A stretch of 64,000 nucleotides of DNA. It comes from Azoarcus sp. TTM-91. Lineage in GTDB: Bacteria > Pseudomonadota > Gammaproteobacteria > Burkholderiales > Rhodocyclaceae. The position numbers and the translations under genes were made by a program. The stretch spans positions 62,001 through 126,000 of the forward strand of contig NZ_WUEI01000002.1 of the NCBI RefSeq assembly GCF_012911025.1. The letters run 5' to 3'. Position 1 is the first letter of the stretch; the number at the start of each line of letters is the position of its first letter. The notes under the pieces are model-generated. The model had not been told where the DNA came from and did no database searches. It saw only the letters and a program-made list of their open reading frames with translations. Below, piece after piece: positions 31,867 through 40,817 of this stretch.

Positions 31867-33783
31867 TCAGGCGGCGCGCCGGACTTCGGCCGCCTGGCCG
31901 CTGTTGCGCAGGAAGGCTTCGAACATGACCAGCGACCACAGGCGCGCGCTGTAATCGCGGGCGCCGGACTGGTGGGCATCAAGCAGATGCTGCAGGTAAC
32001 GGCGCTCGAAGAAACCGGTGGCGGCGAGCGTGTCGCCCAGCACCGCTTCGCGCACCCTGTCCTTCAGCGGACCGCGGAACCAGCGCGCCAGCGGCACGGC
32101 GAAGCCCATCTTGCGCCGGTAGAGCACGTCGTTCGGCAGCATGGGCTCCAGCGCCTTCTTGAACAGGAACTTGCCTTCGTTGCCCTTGATCTTGAGGCCG
32201 GAGGGCAGCGTCGCCAGCCATTCGACCAGTTCGTGGTCCATCAGCGGCTCGCGGGTTTCCAGCGAGTGGGCCATGCTGGCGCGGTCCACCTTGGTGTTGA
32301 TGTCGTCCACCAGATAGGTCTTGGTGTCGATGTACTGCACCAGCGCCACCGGATCGTCGGTGCCGGCGCGCGCCGCGTGCTGCTGGAACACTTCGATGGC
32401 GCGGTAGCCGCCGAGGCTGTTGCGGAAGGAAGGCGTGAACAGCCGGCGGCGCATGTCGTCGTTCATGATGGCGACGGCGTGGAAATAGGCCTGCACCGAA
32501 TCCCGCGCCAGCGCCTGGAAGGTGGTCTTGGCGCGGAACATCCGCGGCGCCCAGTCCGCCTTGGGGTAGAGCCGGCCGAGCAGGCCGAATACCGGCCGGC
32601 GCACCCCATGCGGCAACGCGCCGCGCAGGCGCTCCTCCATCGCATGCAGGCGGTAGCGGCGGTAGCCGGCGAAGCTCTCGTCGCCGCCATCGCCGGACAG
32701 GGCGACGGTGACGCGCTTGCGCGCCAGCTGGCAGACGCGCCAGGTGGGCATGGCGGAGCTGTCGGCGTAGGGCTCGTCGTAGAGCGCGGCCAGCTTGTCG
32801 AGCAGATCGAAGTCGTCCGACTTCACCGTCTCGACGTAGTGGTTGGTGCCATAGCGCTCGGCGACCATGCGCGCGTATTCGGACTCGTTGAAAGCGGGGT
32901 CGTCGAAGGCGATGGAGCAGGTGTTGACCGGCGCATCCGACAGGCCGGCCATGGTCGCCACCACCGCGCTGGAGTCCACGCCGCCGGAGAGGAAGGCGCC
33001 CAGCGGCACCTCGGAAATCATGCGCAGCTTCACCGAGGCCCGCAGCCGCTCCACCAGCTCCTCGGTGGCGTCGGCCAGCGACAGCTTGTTGTCCAGGGTA
33101 AAGCGCACATCCCAGTAGGAGCGCGGCGCCGGCATCGGCTGGCCGCGTACCAGCCGCAGGGTTTCGGCGGCGCCCAGCTTGCGCGCGCCGGTGTAGATGG
33201 TGCGCGGCTCCGGGATGTAGCCGTAGGCGAAGTAGTCCTCCACCGCCAGCGGATCGATCTCCCGCGCCAGCCCCGGATGCTGCATCAGCACCTTGAGCTC
33301 GGAGCCGAAGACAAAGGTGCCGTCGGGCAGCAGCGCGTAGTAGAGCGGCTTCACGCCCAGGCGGTCGCGGCCGAGGAAGAGGGTGTCCTGCTTGCGGTCC
33401 CACAGGGCGAAGGCGAACATGCCGCGGAAGCGCCGCACGCAATCCTCGCCCCAGGCCTCCCAGGCGTGCACGATCACCTCGGTGTCGCTGCGGGTATGGA
33501 AAACGTGGCCGAGGGCCTCCAGCTCGGGCACCAGTTCCTGGTAGTTGTAGATCTCGCCGTTGAACACCACCGCCACCGAGCCATCCTCGTTGAACAGTGG
33601 CTGCTGGCCGGTGGAGAGGTCGATGATGGACAGGCGGCGGTGAGCCAGTGCCACCCCCGGCTCGAAATGAAAGCCGCCTTCGTCCGGGCCACGGTGGAAC
33701 TGCACATCGTTCATCCGCTGCACCAGGGCGCGGTCGAACTCAGGTTTGTCGCGTAGATGGAAAAGTCCGGCAATCCCGCACAT
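31867..33783 (-). CDS. XrtA-associated asparagine synthase-like amidotransferase
   Basis: The 638-residue protein is an intact class II amidotransferase. Met-Cys-Gly-Ile starts the chain, so Cys2 is available after Met removal; FHRGPDEGGFH, VVFNGEIYNYQEL and HTRSDTEVIVHAW build the glutamine site. The synthetase domain has LGAFLSGGVDSSAVVATM and LSGDGGDESFAGYRRY. It matches the amidotransferase found in nearly all exosortase A loci; the acceptor is unknown but could be a carboxylate on the glycan rather than aspartate. AAGGA lies 8 bases before the ATG at 33783. Contrast with the cysteine-less paralogue at 24684-26510. Confidence 0.92.
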   Translation of the reverse strand: MCGIAGLFHLRDKPEFDRALVQRMNDVQFHRGPDEGGFHFEPGVALAHRRLSIIDLSTGQQPLFNEDGSVAVVFNGEIYNYQELVPELEALGHVFHTRSDTEVIVHAWEAWGEDCVRRFRGMFAFALWDRKQDTLFLGRDRLGVKPLYYALLPDGTFVFGSELKVLMQHPGLAREIDPLAVEDYFAYGYIPEPRTIYTGARKLGAAETLRLVRGQPMPAPRSYWDVRFTLDNKLSLADATEELVERLRASVKLRMISEVPLGAFLSGGVDSSAVVATMAGLSDAPVNTCSIAFDDPAFNESEYARMVAERYGTNHYVETVKSDDFDLLDKLAALYDEPYADSSAMPTWRVCQLARKRVTVALSGDGGDESFAGYRRYRLHAMEERLRGALPHGVRRPVFGLLGRLYPKADWAPRMFRAKTTFQALARDSVQAYFHAVAIMNDDMRRRLFTPSFRNSLGGYRAIEVFQQHAARAGTDDPVALVQYIDTKTYLVDDINTKVDRASMAHSLETREPLMDHELVEWLATLPSGLKIKGNEGKFLFKKALEPMLPNDVLYRRKMGFAVPLARWFRGPLKDRVREAVLGDTLAATGFFERRYLQHLLDAHQSGARDYSARLWSLVMFEAFLRNSGQAAEVRRAA

Positions 33784-33795
33784 GGAACATCCTTT

Positions 33796-34974
33796 CTATT
33801 GTTGAAGCACGGGCAGCGGATGCCCCGCATCGTCGAGCAGGCGCGCATAGAGGTCGGCGTAGCGGCCGACCATACCTTCCAGGCTGAAGCCCTCCTCCAC
33901 CCGCCGCCGGCTGGCCAGCCCCTGCGACTTCGCCAGTGCCGGCTGCGTCACGTAGGCAGCCATGGCATCGGCCAGCGCCCGCGGATCGCTGGGCGGCACC
34001 AGCGCGCCGGTTTCGCCGGCAACGACCAGCTCGCCACTGCCACCGACATCGGTCGCCACCACCGGCAGGGCGCACGCCATGGCTTCGAGGATGGTGTTGG
34101 AGATGCCCTCGGCACGCGAGGGCAGCACGAAGACGTCCAGCTGGCGCATGAGATCGGCAACGTCGGAACGCTCGCCGGCCAGCCAGACCTGGCCACCGAC
34201 GCCCAGCCGGGCGATCTCCGCCTCGACCGCGCCCCGCAGCGGACCATCGCCGACGATGGCCAGGCGCAGGTCCTGCCGCTGCGGGAAACGCGCCGCCAGC
34301 AGCCCGAAGGCGCGCACCAGGTTGAGCTGGTCCTTGACTTCCTGCAGGCGCCCCACCGTGCCGAAAACGAAATCGCGGCCGGCTGCGTAGGGGAAGCCGG
34401 CCGCCACCTCGCCATCATTGCCCCGAGGCCGGAAGCGCTGGGTATCCACCCCGTTGCAGATGCGGCTGGCTCGGGCCGCCGGCACGCCGATGCGGCCCTG
34501 CAAGTAGCTGGAGATGTGTCCGGACAGGGCGATGTAATGCGTGACAAAGGGGCGGTAAATGCGCCGCAGGAACTGGAACTTGCGCCGGGTGCCGTCCGGG
34601 TCGCGCGCATCCCAGCCATGCTCGCCGTGAATGCGCACCGGCACGCCCGCGGCCCAGGCCGGCACCACCGTTTCCAGCGCGGCGAGGTTGCGGGTGTGCA
34701 CCACCGCCGGCCGCAACTGCCGGAACAGCCGGAACAGCTGCGGATAGATCTGGAAGCCGTGGCCTGCCGGCTTGTGCAGCGAGATGAACGTCACATCCGC
34801 CCGCGTCACCCGGGCGCAGAAGGCGGGATCACACTCGCTCAGCGCCACCACCGTGTGGCGGAAACGGCCGTGGTCCATGTGATTGAGCAGATTCACCACG
34901 CCGTTCTCCAGCCCGCCGACGCGGAAACCGTAGACGACGTGCACCACCAGCGGACGCGAATCCTGCAGCCTCAC
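33796..34974 (-). CDS. XrtA-associated sugar transferase stp2 (GT4)
   Basis: The 392-residue product has the features of the PEP-CTERM/XrtA stp2 family: PLVVHVVYGFRVGGLENGVV at the N-terminus, VVHTRNLAALETVVPAWAAG, HGEHGWDARDPDGTRRKF, and a donor domain with VFGTVGRLQEVKDQLNLVRA and VFVLPSRAEGISNTILEAMACALPVVAT. The GTG start at 34974 overlaps the exosortase stop (GTGA), so expression of the two is coupled. Presumed to add a sugar to the repeat unit of the XrtA exopolysaccharide. Confidence 0.92.
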   Translation of the reverse strand: MRLQDSRPLVVHVVYGFRVGGLENGVVNLLNHMDHGRFRHTVVALSECDPAFCARVTRADVTFISLHKPAGHGFQIYPQLFRLFRQLRPAVVHTRNLAALETVVPAWAAGVPVRIHGEHGWDARDPDGTRRKFQFLRRIYRPFVTHYIALSGHISSYLQGRIGVPAARASRICNGVDTQRFRPRGNDGEVAAGFPYAAGRDFVFGTVGRLQEVKDQLNLVRAFGLLAARFPQRQDLRLAIVGDGPLRGAVEAEIARLGVGGQVWLAGERSDVADLMRQLDVFVLPSRAEGISNTILEAMACALPVVATDVGGSGELVVAGETGALVPPSDPRALADAMAAYVTQPALAKSQGLASRRRVEEGFSLEGMVGRYADLYARLLDDAGHPLPVLQQ

Positions 34975-36533
34975 CGGGGAATCTCCACCGCGTCCAGGCT
35001 GCGCTCGAGCGCGGGCCGATGCGCCTCGATGAAGGCCAGCGCCCGCTTGCGTGCCAACTCCGGCGCTTCCGTCGCATTCACCAGCACCACGACCACAGCC
35101 GAATCGTCCGGCCGGCCGAAGCTGCGGTCCAGCGCCAGGAAAGCCTTGGCGAGGTAATCGCTGGTTACCACCCGCTCGTCCATCCGGTACCAGTGCCAGG
35201 CATCCAACCGCAACACCCCATTGGTGATCTGCCCGTGATTGGCCTTGCCGCCCTGCGGCAGTTCGGCAACGTCACTCCTGAGGATGCGCCAGCCCGGCCG
35301 ATCCGCTCCGAGCAGGCCGTTGCCCCAGGTCACCATCTCGTGCCCACGCTGCTGGCGTGCGTAATAGGCCACATACAGCAACACATCACCGCCGTCCTCG
35401 CCCCGGTATATCGCCGACGCCTCGCCGCGCTGGCCGTGATAGCTGGGCGTGAACACCGGCTGCTCAGCCGGCATCCGCTGCCAACCGGGCGCAGCCTCCG
35501 GCAGTTCCAGCGCCACCGAGAATGCCGGCACCGGCGCCTCCAGGCTGCGCAGCAGCAACGGAAAGGCTGCAGTGATCGCCAGGAAAGGCAGGCAGGCCAG
35601 CCAGTAGCGCGCCGCCTGCGGCGCCGGCATGACTGTGGCGACGGCCGGCGCCGCCAGCTCTTCCTCCCGCCAGTAGCTGCCGATCCAGAACATCAGGAAG
35701 ACGACGATGCCGAAGAACACCCAGCCATAGACGATGTGGATGAAACCCTCGACCGCCTCGTTGCCGAACAGGTAACCCACCATCACTGTGATGTAGGCGC
35801 GCACCCAGTTCGCCACGATGGGCACCACCAGCGCCACGCCCATGAAGGCCAGGCGCCGGGACAAGCGGTTGTAGTTCAGATAGGCGTACAGCGCCCCGAC
35901 CATGAGCGAGGCGATCAGGTAACGCACCCCGCTGCAGGCCTCCACCACCGACCAGCGACCATTGGGGATGACGAAGTACAGCCCTTCCTGATAGACCGGG
36001 ATGCCGGAAAGCCGCAGCGCCGCGACGGCGAAATCCGCGGTGTGCTGCATCATCACCGGCAGCAGGAACTCGCCGATGGGCACGCCGAAGAACAGGAAGG
36101 CGAGCGGAAACAGCAACAGGGCGGCGAGCCGGCGCCCCAGCATGACCACGCAGCCGGTCACCACCATGGCGACGAACATGAAGTGCGCCGCGCCGGCCAC
36201 GCTGCCAAGCTCGGCAATCAACCAACCCAGCCCCAGCGGCAAGGCGAGCAAGCCCGTCGCGGCCCAGGCGCTGGGCCTGGAGCCGGCGAGCCATTCCCGG
36301 CGGCGCCAGACCAGCCAGCCGAACACCGGTAACACGATCAAACCGTGGGCGAAGGTATCCGAACGCCACCAGATCCCGGCGATCTCGGTCGCCGTCCCCC
36401 AGTACCAGGTGACCAGCCAGGCGAGCACGAAGGCGATGGCTCCAGCCACCCAGGCCAGCGAGCGGGAGGCCTCCGCACCAGTCAGCATCTGTTCATCCAG
36501 CGGAGGCAGCGGTATATCCCGTTTCATTGTCAT
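34971..36533 (-). CDS. xrtA: Exosortase A with fused C-terminal EpsI domain
   Basis: The 520-residue product has about eight membrane spans in the first 310 residues and the exosortase catalytic triad: Cys200 in VVEACSGVRYLIASLM, Arg in VANWVRAYITVMVGY, and His in VEGFIHIVYGWVFFG. Exosortases cleave PEP-CTERM sorting signals and are thought to transfer the protein to a glycan or lipid at the membrane. Residues from about 320 on (EAAPGWQRMPAEQPVFTPSY to RKRALAFIEAHRP) form an EpsI-type soluble domain, which in exosortase A is commonly fused. The stop of stp1 overlaps the ATG (ATGA, 36530-36533) and the gene's own stop overlaps stp2. No PEP-CTERM substrate gene is in the window. Confidence 0.93.
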   Translation of the reverse strand: MTMKRDIPLPPLDEQMLTGAEASRSLAWVAGAIAFVLAWLVTWYWGTATEIAGIWWRSDTFAHGLIVLPVFGWLVWRRREWLAGSRPSAWAATGLLALPLGLGWLIAELGSVAGAAHFMFVAMVVTGCVVMLGRRLAALLLFPLAFLFFGVPIGEFLLPVMMQHTADFAVAALRLSGIPVYQEGLYFVIPNGRWSVVEACSGVRYLIASLMVGALYAYLNYNRLSRRLAFMGVALVVPIVANWVRAYITVMVGYLFGNEAVEGFIHIVYGWVFFGIVVFLMFWIGSYWREEELAAPAVATVMPAPQAARYWLACLPFLAITAAFPLLLRSLEAPVPAFSVALELPEAAPGWQRMPAEQPVFTPSYHGQRGEASAIYRGEDGGDVLLYVAYYARQQRGHEMVTWGNGLLGADRPGWRILRSDVAELPQGGKANHGQITNGVLRLDAWHWYRMDERVVTSDYLAKAFLALDRSFGRPDDSAVVVVLVNATEAPELARKRALAFIEAHRPALERSLDAVEIPR

Positions 36534-37753
36534 GCGCCTTTGGCCTCATGGCCTGCCAGCAAGCGGTCGAGGGCGGCCAGATGGGCCTGCCAGCTATAGA
36601 TTTCCAGCACCCGCTGTCGTGCCGCCTCGCCCATCGCCGCCGCGCGCATAGCGTCGGCGAGCAGGCCGGTGATGCGGTCCAGATAATCGTCCGCCGTCTC
36701 CGCCACTTCGCACTCCTTGCCCGGCTGCGCGACCAGTCCGGTAGCCGAGGCTGCGGATACCACCACCGGCTTGGCCATCGCCATCGCCTCCAGCACCTTG
36801 TTCTGGATGCCGCGCGCGACCCGCAGCGGCGCGACCACTACATCGGCATGAGCCAGCCAGGGGCGCACGTCCGCCACGCGGCCAGTCACGAACACGTCGG
36901 CAGCGGCCAGCTCCTGTACCGCGGGAGCCGGGTTCATGCCGACGATCCAGAAGCGTACTCCGCGCAGCCGGGCACGTAGCGCCGGCAGGATCTCGCGTGC
37001 GAACCAGGTCACGGCATCGATGTTTGGCCAGTAGTCCATGGCACCGGTAAACAACAGCACCGGGCCACCCGCCGGGTAGGGAGATTCACCGCCCTGGGCC
37101 GGCGAGAAGAAGTCCGCATCCACGCCGTTCTGCATCACACCGACCCGCGCCGCCACTTCCGGCGCCGCCGACCGGAACAGTTCGGCCTCGGCCTCGGTGA
37201 CGAAGAGCGCAGCATCCACCGCGGCCGCCGCACGGCGCTCGAAGGCCAGCAGGCGGCGCCCCTCGCGGCGGTAGAGCCAGGACATCGGCCAACTGCGCCC
37301 GGCGGCATACTGCGTCCATTTTGCGGAGTCGAGATCGCAGAAATCGATGACCCGGCAGGCCAGGCCGGGCACGTCCAGGTACTGGGCCATCGGCCCGGAG
37401 AACACCACCGCCTGGCTGATGCGCTGCTCACGTACCGTGCGCCTGACCCACTCCGCCAGACCGGCATCACGGTAATAAGGCAGGCTCAGCGCCTCGCCGG
37501 AGAGCAGGCCGCGTACGCTGGCAAGCCGGCTGCGCCGCGGGTCCAGCGGAATGACCTTCCAGCCGGCACACCACTCTCCCAAGCGCTCGACGTAGCAGCG
37601 GTCTTCCGGGCTGTCGACAAAGGTACCGAGATACACCCGGAAGTGCCGCGCGAGCTGCCTCAGGATGTTGAAGGACCGCACCTTGTCGCCCTTGTTGGGC
37701 GGGTAGGGAATGCGGTGGACCAGGTAGAGCAGGGGCGGGCGCGTATCCTGCAC
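36530..37753 (-). CDS. XrtA-associated sugar transferase stp1 (GT4)
   Basis: The 407-residue protein begins LLYLVHRIPYPPNKGDKVRSFN, the hallmark of the stp1 family in PEP-CTERM/XrtA loci, and contains VIDFCDLDSAKWTQYA, VMQNGVDADFFSP, VLLFTGAMDYWPNIDAV and VVVAPLRVARGIQNKVLEAMAMAKPVV (donor site). It should act on a lipid-linked acceptor in the cytoplasm. Translation starts at a GTG (37753), 3 bp after the FemAB stop, and overlaps xrtA at its end. Confidence 0.92.
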   Translation of the reverse strand: MQDTRPPLLYLVHRIPYPPNKGDKVRSFNILRQLARHFRVYLGTFVDSPEDRCYVERLGEWCAGWKVIPLDPRRSRLASVRGLLSGEALSLPYYRDAGLAEWVRRTVREQRISQAVVFSGPMAQYLDVPGLACRVIDFCDLDSAKWTQYAAGRSWPMSWLYRREGRRLLAFERRAAAAVDAALFVTEAEAELFRSAAPEVAARVGVMQNGVDADFFSPAQGGESPYPAGGPVLLFTGAMDYWPNIDAVTWFAREILPALRARLRGVRFWIVGMNPAPAVQELAAADVFVTGRVADVRPWLAHADVVVAPLRVARGIQNKVLEAMAMAKPVVVSAASATGLVAQPGKECEVAETADDYLDRITGLLADAMRAAAMGEAARQRVLEIYSWQAHLAALDRLLAGHEAKGA

Positions 37754-37756
37754 GGC

Positions 37757-38794
37757 CTACCCCAGGTTGCGCACGATGTGCGGCCCGAGCGCGTTGGCCA
37801 CGCCCAGCGGCAGCCGCCGCCACAGCGCGATGAAGGCCCGGTACTTCGGGTTCATCGGGTTGTTCTGCGGCACGCCGTCGCGCTTGTACAGGCGGTATTC
37901 GTAGGACAGCGGCTGGGGCTCGAAGCCCCAGTTCTTCTTGAAGCTCCACGGCCCGGTGCCGATCTTGCTGCGGCCGTAGTCGAACAGGTGGTCGCCGCGC
38001 TCGCAGGCGATACGCATCAGTTCCCAGTACTTGAAGTCGTTGGCGGCCAAGTCGCGGGCAGCGACATCGTCGCCCGCGTAATAGGGCAGCACCTCGCCAC
38101 GAAAACGGAAGCCGAGCACGCTGGACAAGGAGCGTCCACCGGCATCCGTCACCGTCAACACCTCGCAGGCTTGACCGAACACCTCCCGCAGCCGGCGGAA
38201 GAAGCGTACCGACAGGGCCGGCGTGCCGTGGCGCAGCACGTTGTCCGAATACAGCGCGAAGAAGCGGTCCACATCCGGATCCAGCGTCGCCACCAGGCCG
38301 TTCTTGATGCCCTTGCGCACCATCGCCCGCTGCTTGCGCGGGATGGCCAGCATGTTGGCCTCCACCTCCGGCAGGATTTCCTTGCGGAAGGTGACGTAGA
38401 GCGCCTGGCTCGGCCAGTCTTGATGCCGGGCGGTGAGATTGCGGTACTCCAGATGCTGTACGCCCAGCCGCAGCGCCAGGGCCTCCGCCTCCGCCTCCAG
38501 CAGGGCCGCGGCCTCATCATCGCCGACGATGCCGCCGTAGACGCAAAAGGGCAATGAGGTCAGCGCATGGCCGAACAGGCGGCTCTTGACCTCCGCCAGC
38601 GGCAACACGGCGACGATGGCACCGGCCCGCTCGGCGTACAGATAATAGGTGCGATGGCGGAACACCTCTTCCATGATTCCGCGCCAGGCGGAGAGGTGAA
38701 AGAACGTGGCCTCTGCCGTGGCGTGGACGAAAGCGTCCCAGCGGGCGGCGTCCTGCGCGGCGAAAGCCTTGACGACAACGGGCGTGCGATCCAT
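37757..38794 (-). CDS. XrtA-associated FemAB/GNAT-family protein
   Basis: The 345-residue protein belongs to the FemAB-like acyltransferase superfamily, which moves amino acids from aminoacyl-tRNA (FemA/B) or acyl groups. Visible elements are FFHLSAWRGIMEEVF, LPLAEVKSRLFGHALTSLPF, YVTFRKEILPEVEANMLAIP (only part quoted), and C-terminal LFDYGRSKIGTGPWSFKKNWGF. The family is a fixed companion of exosortase A. The ATG at 38794 is preferred to an upstream in-frame codon at 38854, which would overlap the deacetylase gene by 40 bases. It might attach an amino acid to the polysaccharide, in line with the amino-acid chemistry predicted elsewhere in the locus (inference). Confidence 0.9.
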   Translation of the reverse strand: MDRTPVVVKAFAAQDAARWDAFVHATAEATFFHLSAWRGIMEEVFRHRTYYLYAERAGAIVAVLPLAEVKSRLFGHALTSLPFCVYGGIVGDDEAAALLEAEAEALALRLGVQHLEYRNLTARHQDWPSQALYVTFRKEILPEVEANMLAIPRKQRAMVRKGIKNGLVATLDPDVDRFFALYSDNVLRHGTPALSVRFFRRLREVFGQACEVLTVTDAGGRSLSSVLGFRFRGEVLPYYAGDDVAARDLAANDFKYWELMRIACERGDHLFDYGRSKIGTGPWSFKKNWGFEPQPLSYEYRLYKRDGVPQNNPMNPKYRAFIALWRRLPLGVANALGPHIVRNLG

Positions 38795-38814
38795 CGGTTC
38801 ACGTCCTGTGCCGC

Positions 38815-39654
38815 TCAGGCGGCGTCGCGGAATACGTGGTCGGCCCTGCCCCACGAGAAATCGGCCAGCAGGCGGCGCAGGCGCTCAGCGGTGCGGTCGA
38901 GATTGACGTAATGGCGGAAGCGCGTCTTGGCGGTCGCTTCGGGCACGCGGGGTTGTTCAGGGTCTACCTCCCAGGGGTGGAAGTAGAAGATCGCCGGGCG
39001 ACGGTCGTCCTCATTCACCTTGGCGATCTGCCAGCGCGAGACGGCGTAGGGCAGCAGGCGGAAATAGCCTCCGCCGCCCGCGGGCCAGTTGCGCCCCAGC
39101 AAGCGCATGGTCGTCACCGGAATCTCCATCAACCCGGACTCCAGGCGATAGGGGAAGCGCGGCGCATCCGGAATGCCGTAGTGATCGTGCTTCACCGGAT
39201 AGACGCTGGAGCTGTAGCTGTAGCCGGCGCGCGCAATGCACTCGTGCGCCCACAGGTTGGACTTGCCAATCGAGAAGCTGGGCGCGCGATAGCCCTTCAC
39301 CGGCTCGCCGACGATGTCTTCCAGCACCGCCTTGGCCAGGGAGATGTCCGCCAGGAAGGCCTCCGGCGTCTGCGCGCTGGCCCGCTCGTGACCATAGCCG
39401 TGGCTGGCGACCTCGTGGCCGGCATCGGCGATGCGCCTCACCAGGTGGGGATAGCGCTCCGCCACCCAGCCGAGCGTGAAGAAGGTCGCCTTGGCGTCCC
39501 GCTCCTGCAACAACGAGAGGATGAGATCGACGTTCTGCTCCACGCGGCAGGGCACGGCATCCCATTCCTGGCGCGGGAAATGGGGCGCCAGCGCCGACAC
39601 CTGGAAGTAATCCTCGACGTCGATGGTGAGCGCGTTGGTGATTTCCGCCGCCAT
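38815..39654 (-). CDS. XrtA-associated polysaccharide deacetylase
   Basis: The 279-residue product has a clean NodB domain with the XrtA-specific extension: ALTIDVEDYFQVSALAPHF (Asp-Glu-Asp metal/base region), ASHGYGHERASAQTPEAF (H-x3-H metal pair), GYRAPSFSIGKSN and C-terminal IFYFHPWEVDPEQPR. No signal peptide, consistent with other members of this subgroup. It likely deacetylates N-acetylhexosamine units made with the neighbouring WecB product. Gap of only 2 bp to wecB upstream and 20 bp to femAB downstream. Confidence 0.93.
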   Translation of the reverse strand: MAAEITNALTIDVEDYFQVSALAPHFPRQEWDAVPCRVEQNVDLILSLLQERDAKATFFTLGWVAERYPHLVRRIADAGHEVASHGYGHERASAQTPEAFLADISLAKAVLEDIVGEPVKGYRAPSFSIGKSNLWAHECIARAGYSYSSSVYPVKHDHYGIPDAPRFPYRLESGLMEIPVTTMRLLGRNWPAGGGGYFRLLPYAVSRWQIAKVNEDDRRPAIFYFHPWEVDPEQPRVPEATAKTRFRHYVNLDRTAERLRRLLADFSWGRADHVFRDAA

Positions 39655-39656
39655 AG

Positions 39657-40817
39657 CTAGGCCTCCACTTCAGCAGTCTTCAGCCAGGCTGCGAGGTGAG
39701 CCGCGATGCGCTCGGCGGTATGGCCGTCCCAGTACTCGGGCACCCGGCCGCGCTTGCCGCCGCTTTCCAGCACGCTGCGCGCCGCGGTGACGATTGCTTC
39801 CGGCGCAACGCCGACCAGGGTATTGGTACCCTGCTCCACGGTAATGGGCCGTTCGGTGTTCTCGCGGATGGTGAGGCAGGGCACGCCAAGCGCGGTGGTC
39901 TCTTCCTGGATGCCACCGGAGTCGGTCAGCACCAGCGTCGCGCCGGCCATCAGCCCCAGCATCTCCAGGTAACCCTGCGGCGGCAGGATGATGAAGTTCT
40001 CCGCCTCCAACTCCCGCAGCAGTCCGAAACGCTCCAGGTTGCCCCGGGTACGCGGGTGCAGCGCGAACACCAACGGCAGCCGGGCCGCGACTTCGCGCAG
40101 CGCGCCGATGATGGGCACCAGTGTGTCCGCGCTGTCCACGTTGGACGGCCGATGCAGCGTCACCACGCCATAGCCCTGCGCCAGACGTTCGGGATTCTGG
40201 CCCGCCGCGGCCAGCAGCTCGGCCGGCGCCACCGCCTGCGGCAGGCTGGCCATCAGGCTGTCTATCATCACGTTGCCGACGAAGACGGCGCGCTCCTCGG
40301 CCACGCCCTCGCGCTGGAGGTTGGCGTGGGCGCTGCGCTCGGTGGTATAGAGCAAATCGGAAATCTGGTCGGTGAGGATGCGGTTGATCTCTTCCGGCAT
40401 CTTTCGGTCGCCGCTGCGCAGCCCCGCCTCCACATGGATCACCGGGATATGGCGCTTCGCCGCCACCAGCGCGCAGGCCAGCGTGGAGTTCACGTCGCCC
40501 ACCACCAGCACCGCGCGCGCGCCATGCTGCTCGATGACCGGCTCGAAGCGCTTCATGACCTCGGCGGTCTGCACCGCGTGGGAGCCGGACCCCACCTCCA
40601 GGTTGATGTCCGGCCGCGGCAGCTGCAGGTCGGCGAACAGGCGATCATTCATCGCCGCGTCGTAGTGCTGGCCGGTATGGACCAGCAAGGTCTTCAGCGC
40701 CGGCCGGTGGGCTGCGAACGCCCGGATGATGGGCGCCATCTTCATGTAGTTCGGACGCGCGCCGACGACGCAGATGACGGGTTGCTCCGCCTTCGGCGGC
40801 AGCTTTGCGGTACTCAT
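39657..40817 (-). CDS. wecB: UDP-N-acetylglucosamine 2-epimerase (non-hydrolysing)
   Basis: The 386-residue enzyme shows the WecB signature: VVGARPNYMKMAPI, LLVHTGQHYDAAM, VVGDVNSTLACALVA, HVEAGLRSGDRKMPEE, LTDSGGIQEETTALGVP and LTIRENTERPITVEQGTN. It interconverts UDP-GlcNAc and UDP-ManNAc in the cytoplasm, so the exopolysaccharide probably contains ManNAc or ManNAcA. No UDP-ManNAc dehydrogenase is seen in the window. Its ATG overlaps the stop of the ATPase gene (40814-40817). Confidence 0.95.
   Translation of the reverse strand: MSTAKLPPKAEQPVICVVGARPNYMKMAPIIRAFAAHRPALKTLLVHTGQHYDAAMNDRLFADLQLPRPDINLEVGSGSHAVQTAEVMKRFEPVIEQHGARAVLVVGDVNSTLACALVAAKRHIPVIHVEAGLRSGDRKMPEEINRILTDQISDLLYTTERSAHANLQREGVAEERAVFVGNVMIDSLMASLPQAVAPAELLAAAGQNPERLAQGYGVVTLHRPSNVDSADTLVPIIGALREVAARLPLVFALHPRTRGNLERFGLLRELEAENFIILPPQGYLEMLGLMAGATLVLTDSGGIQEETTALGVPCLTIRENTERPITVEQGTNTLVGVAPEAIVTAARSVLESGGKRGRVPEYWDGHTAERIAAHLAAWLKTAEVEA

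Noticed and set aside
30628-33756. Very long open frame (over 1000 codons) on the plus strand
   Set aside because: It is antisense to three clear XrtA genes, has the His/Arg/Gln/Ala-rich composition of GC-rich shadow frames, and no ribosome site or domain.
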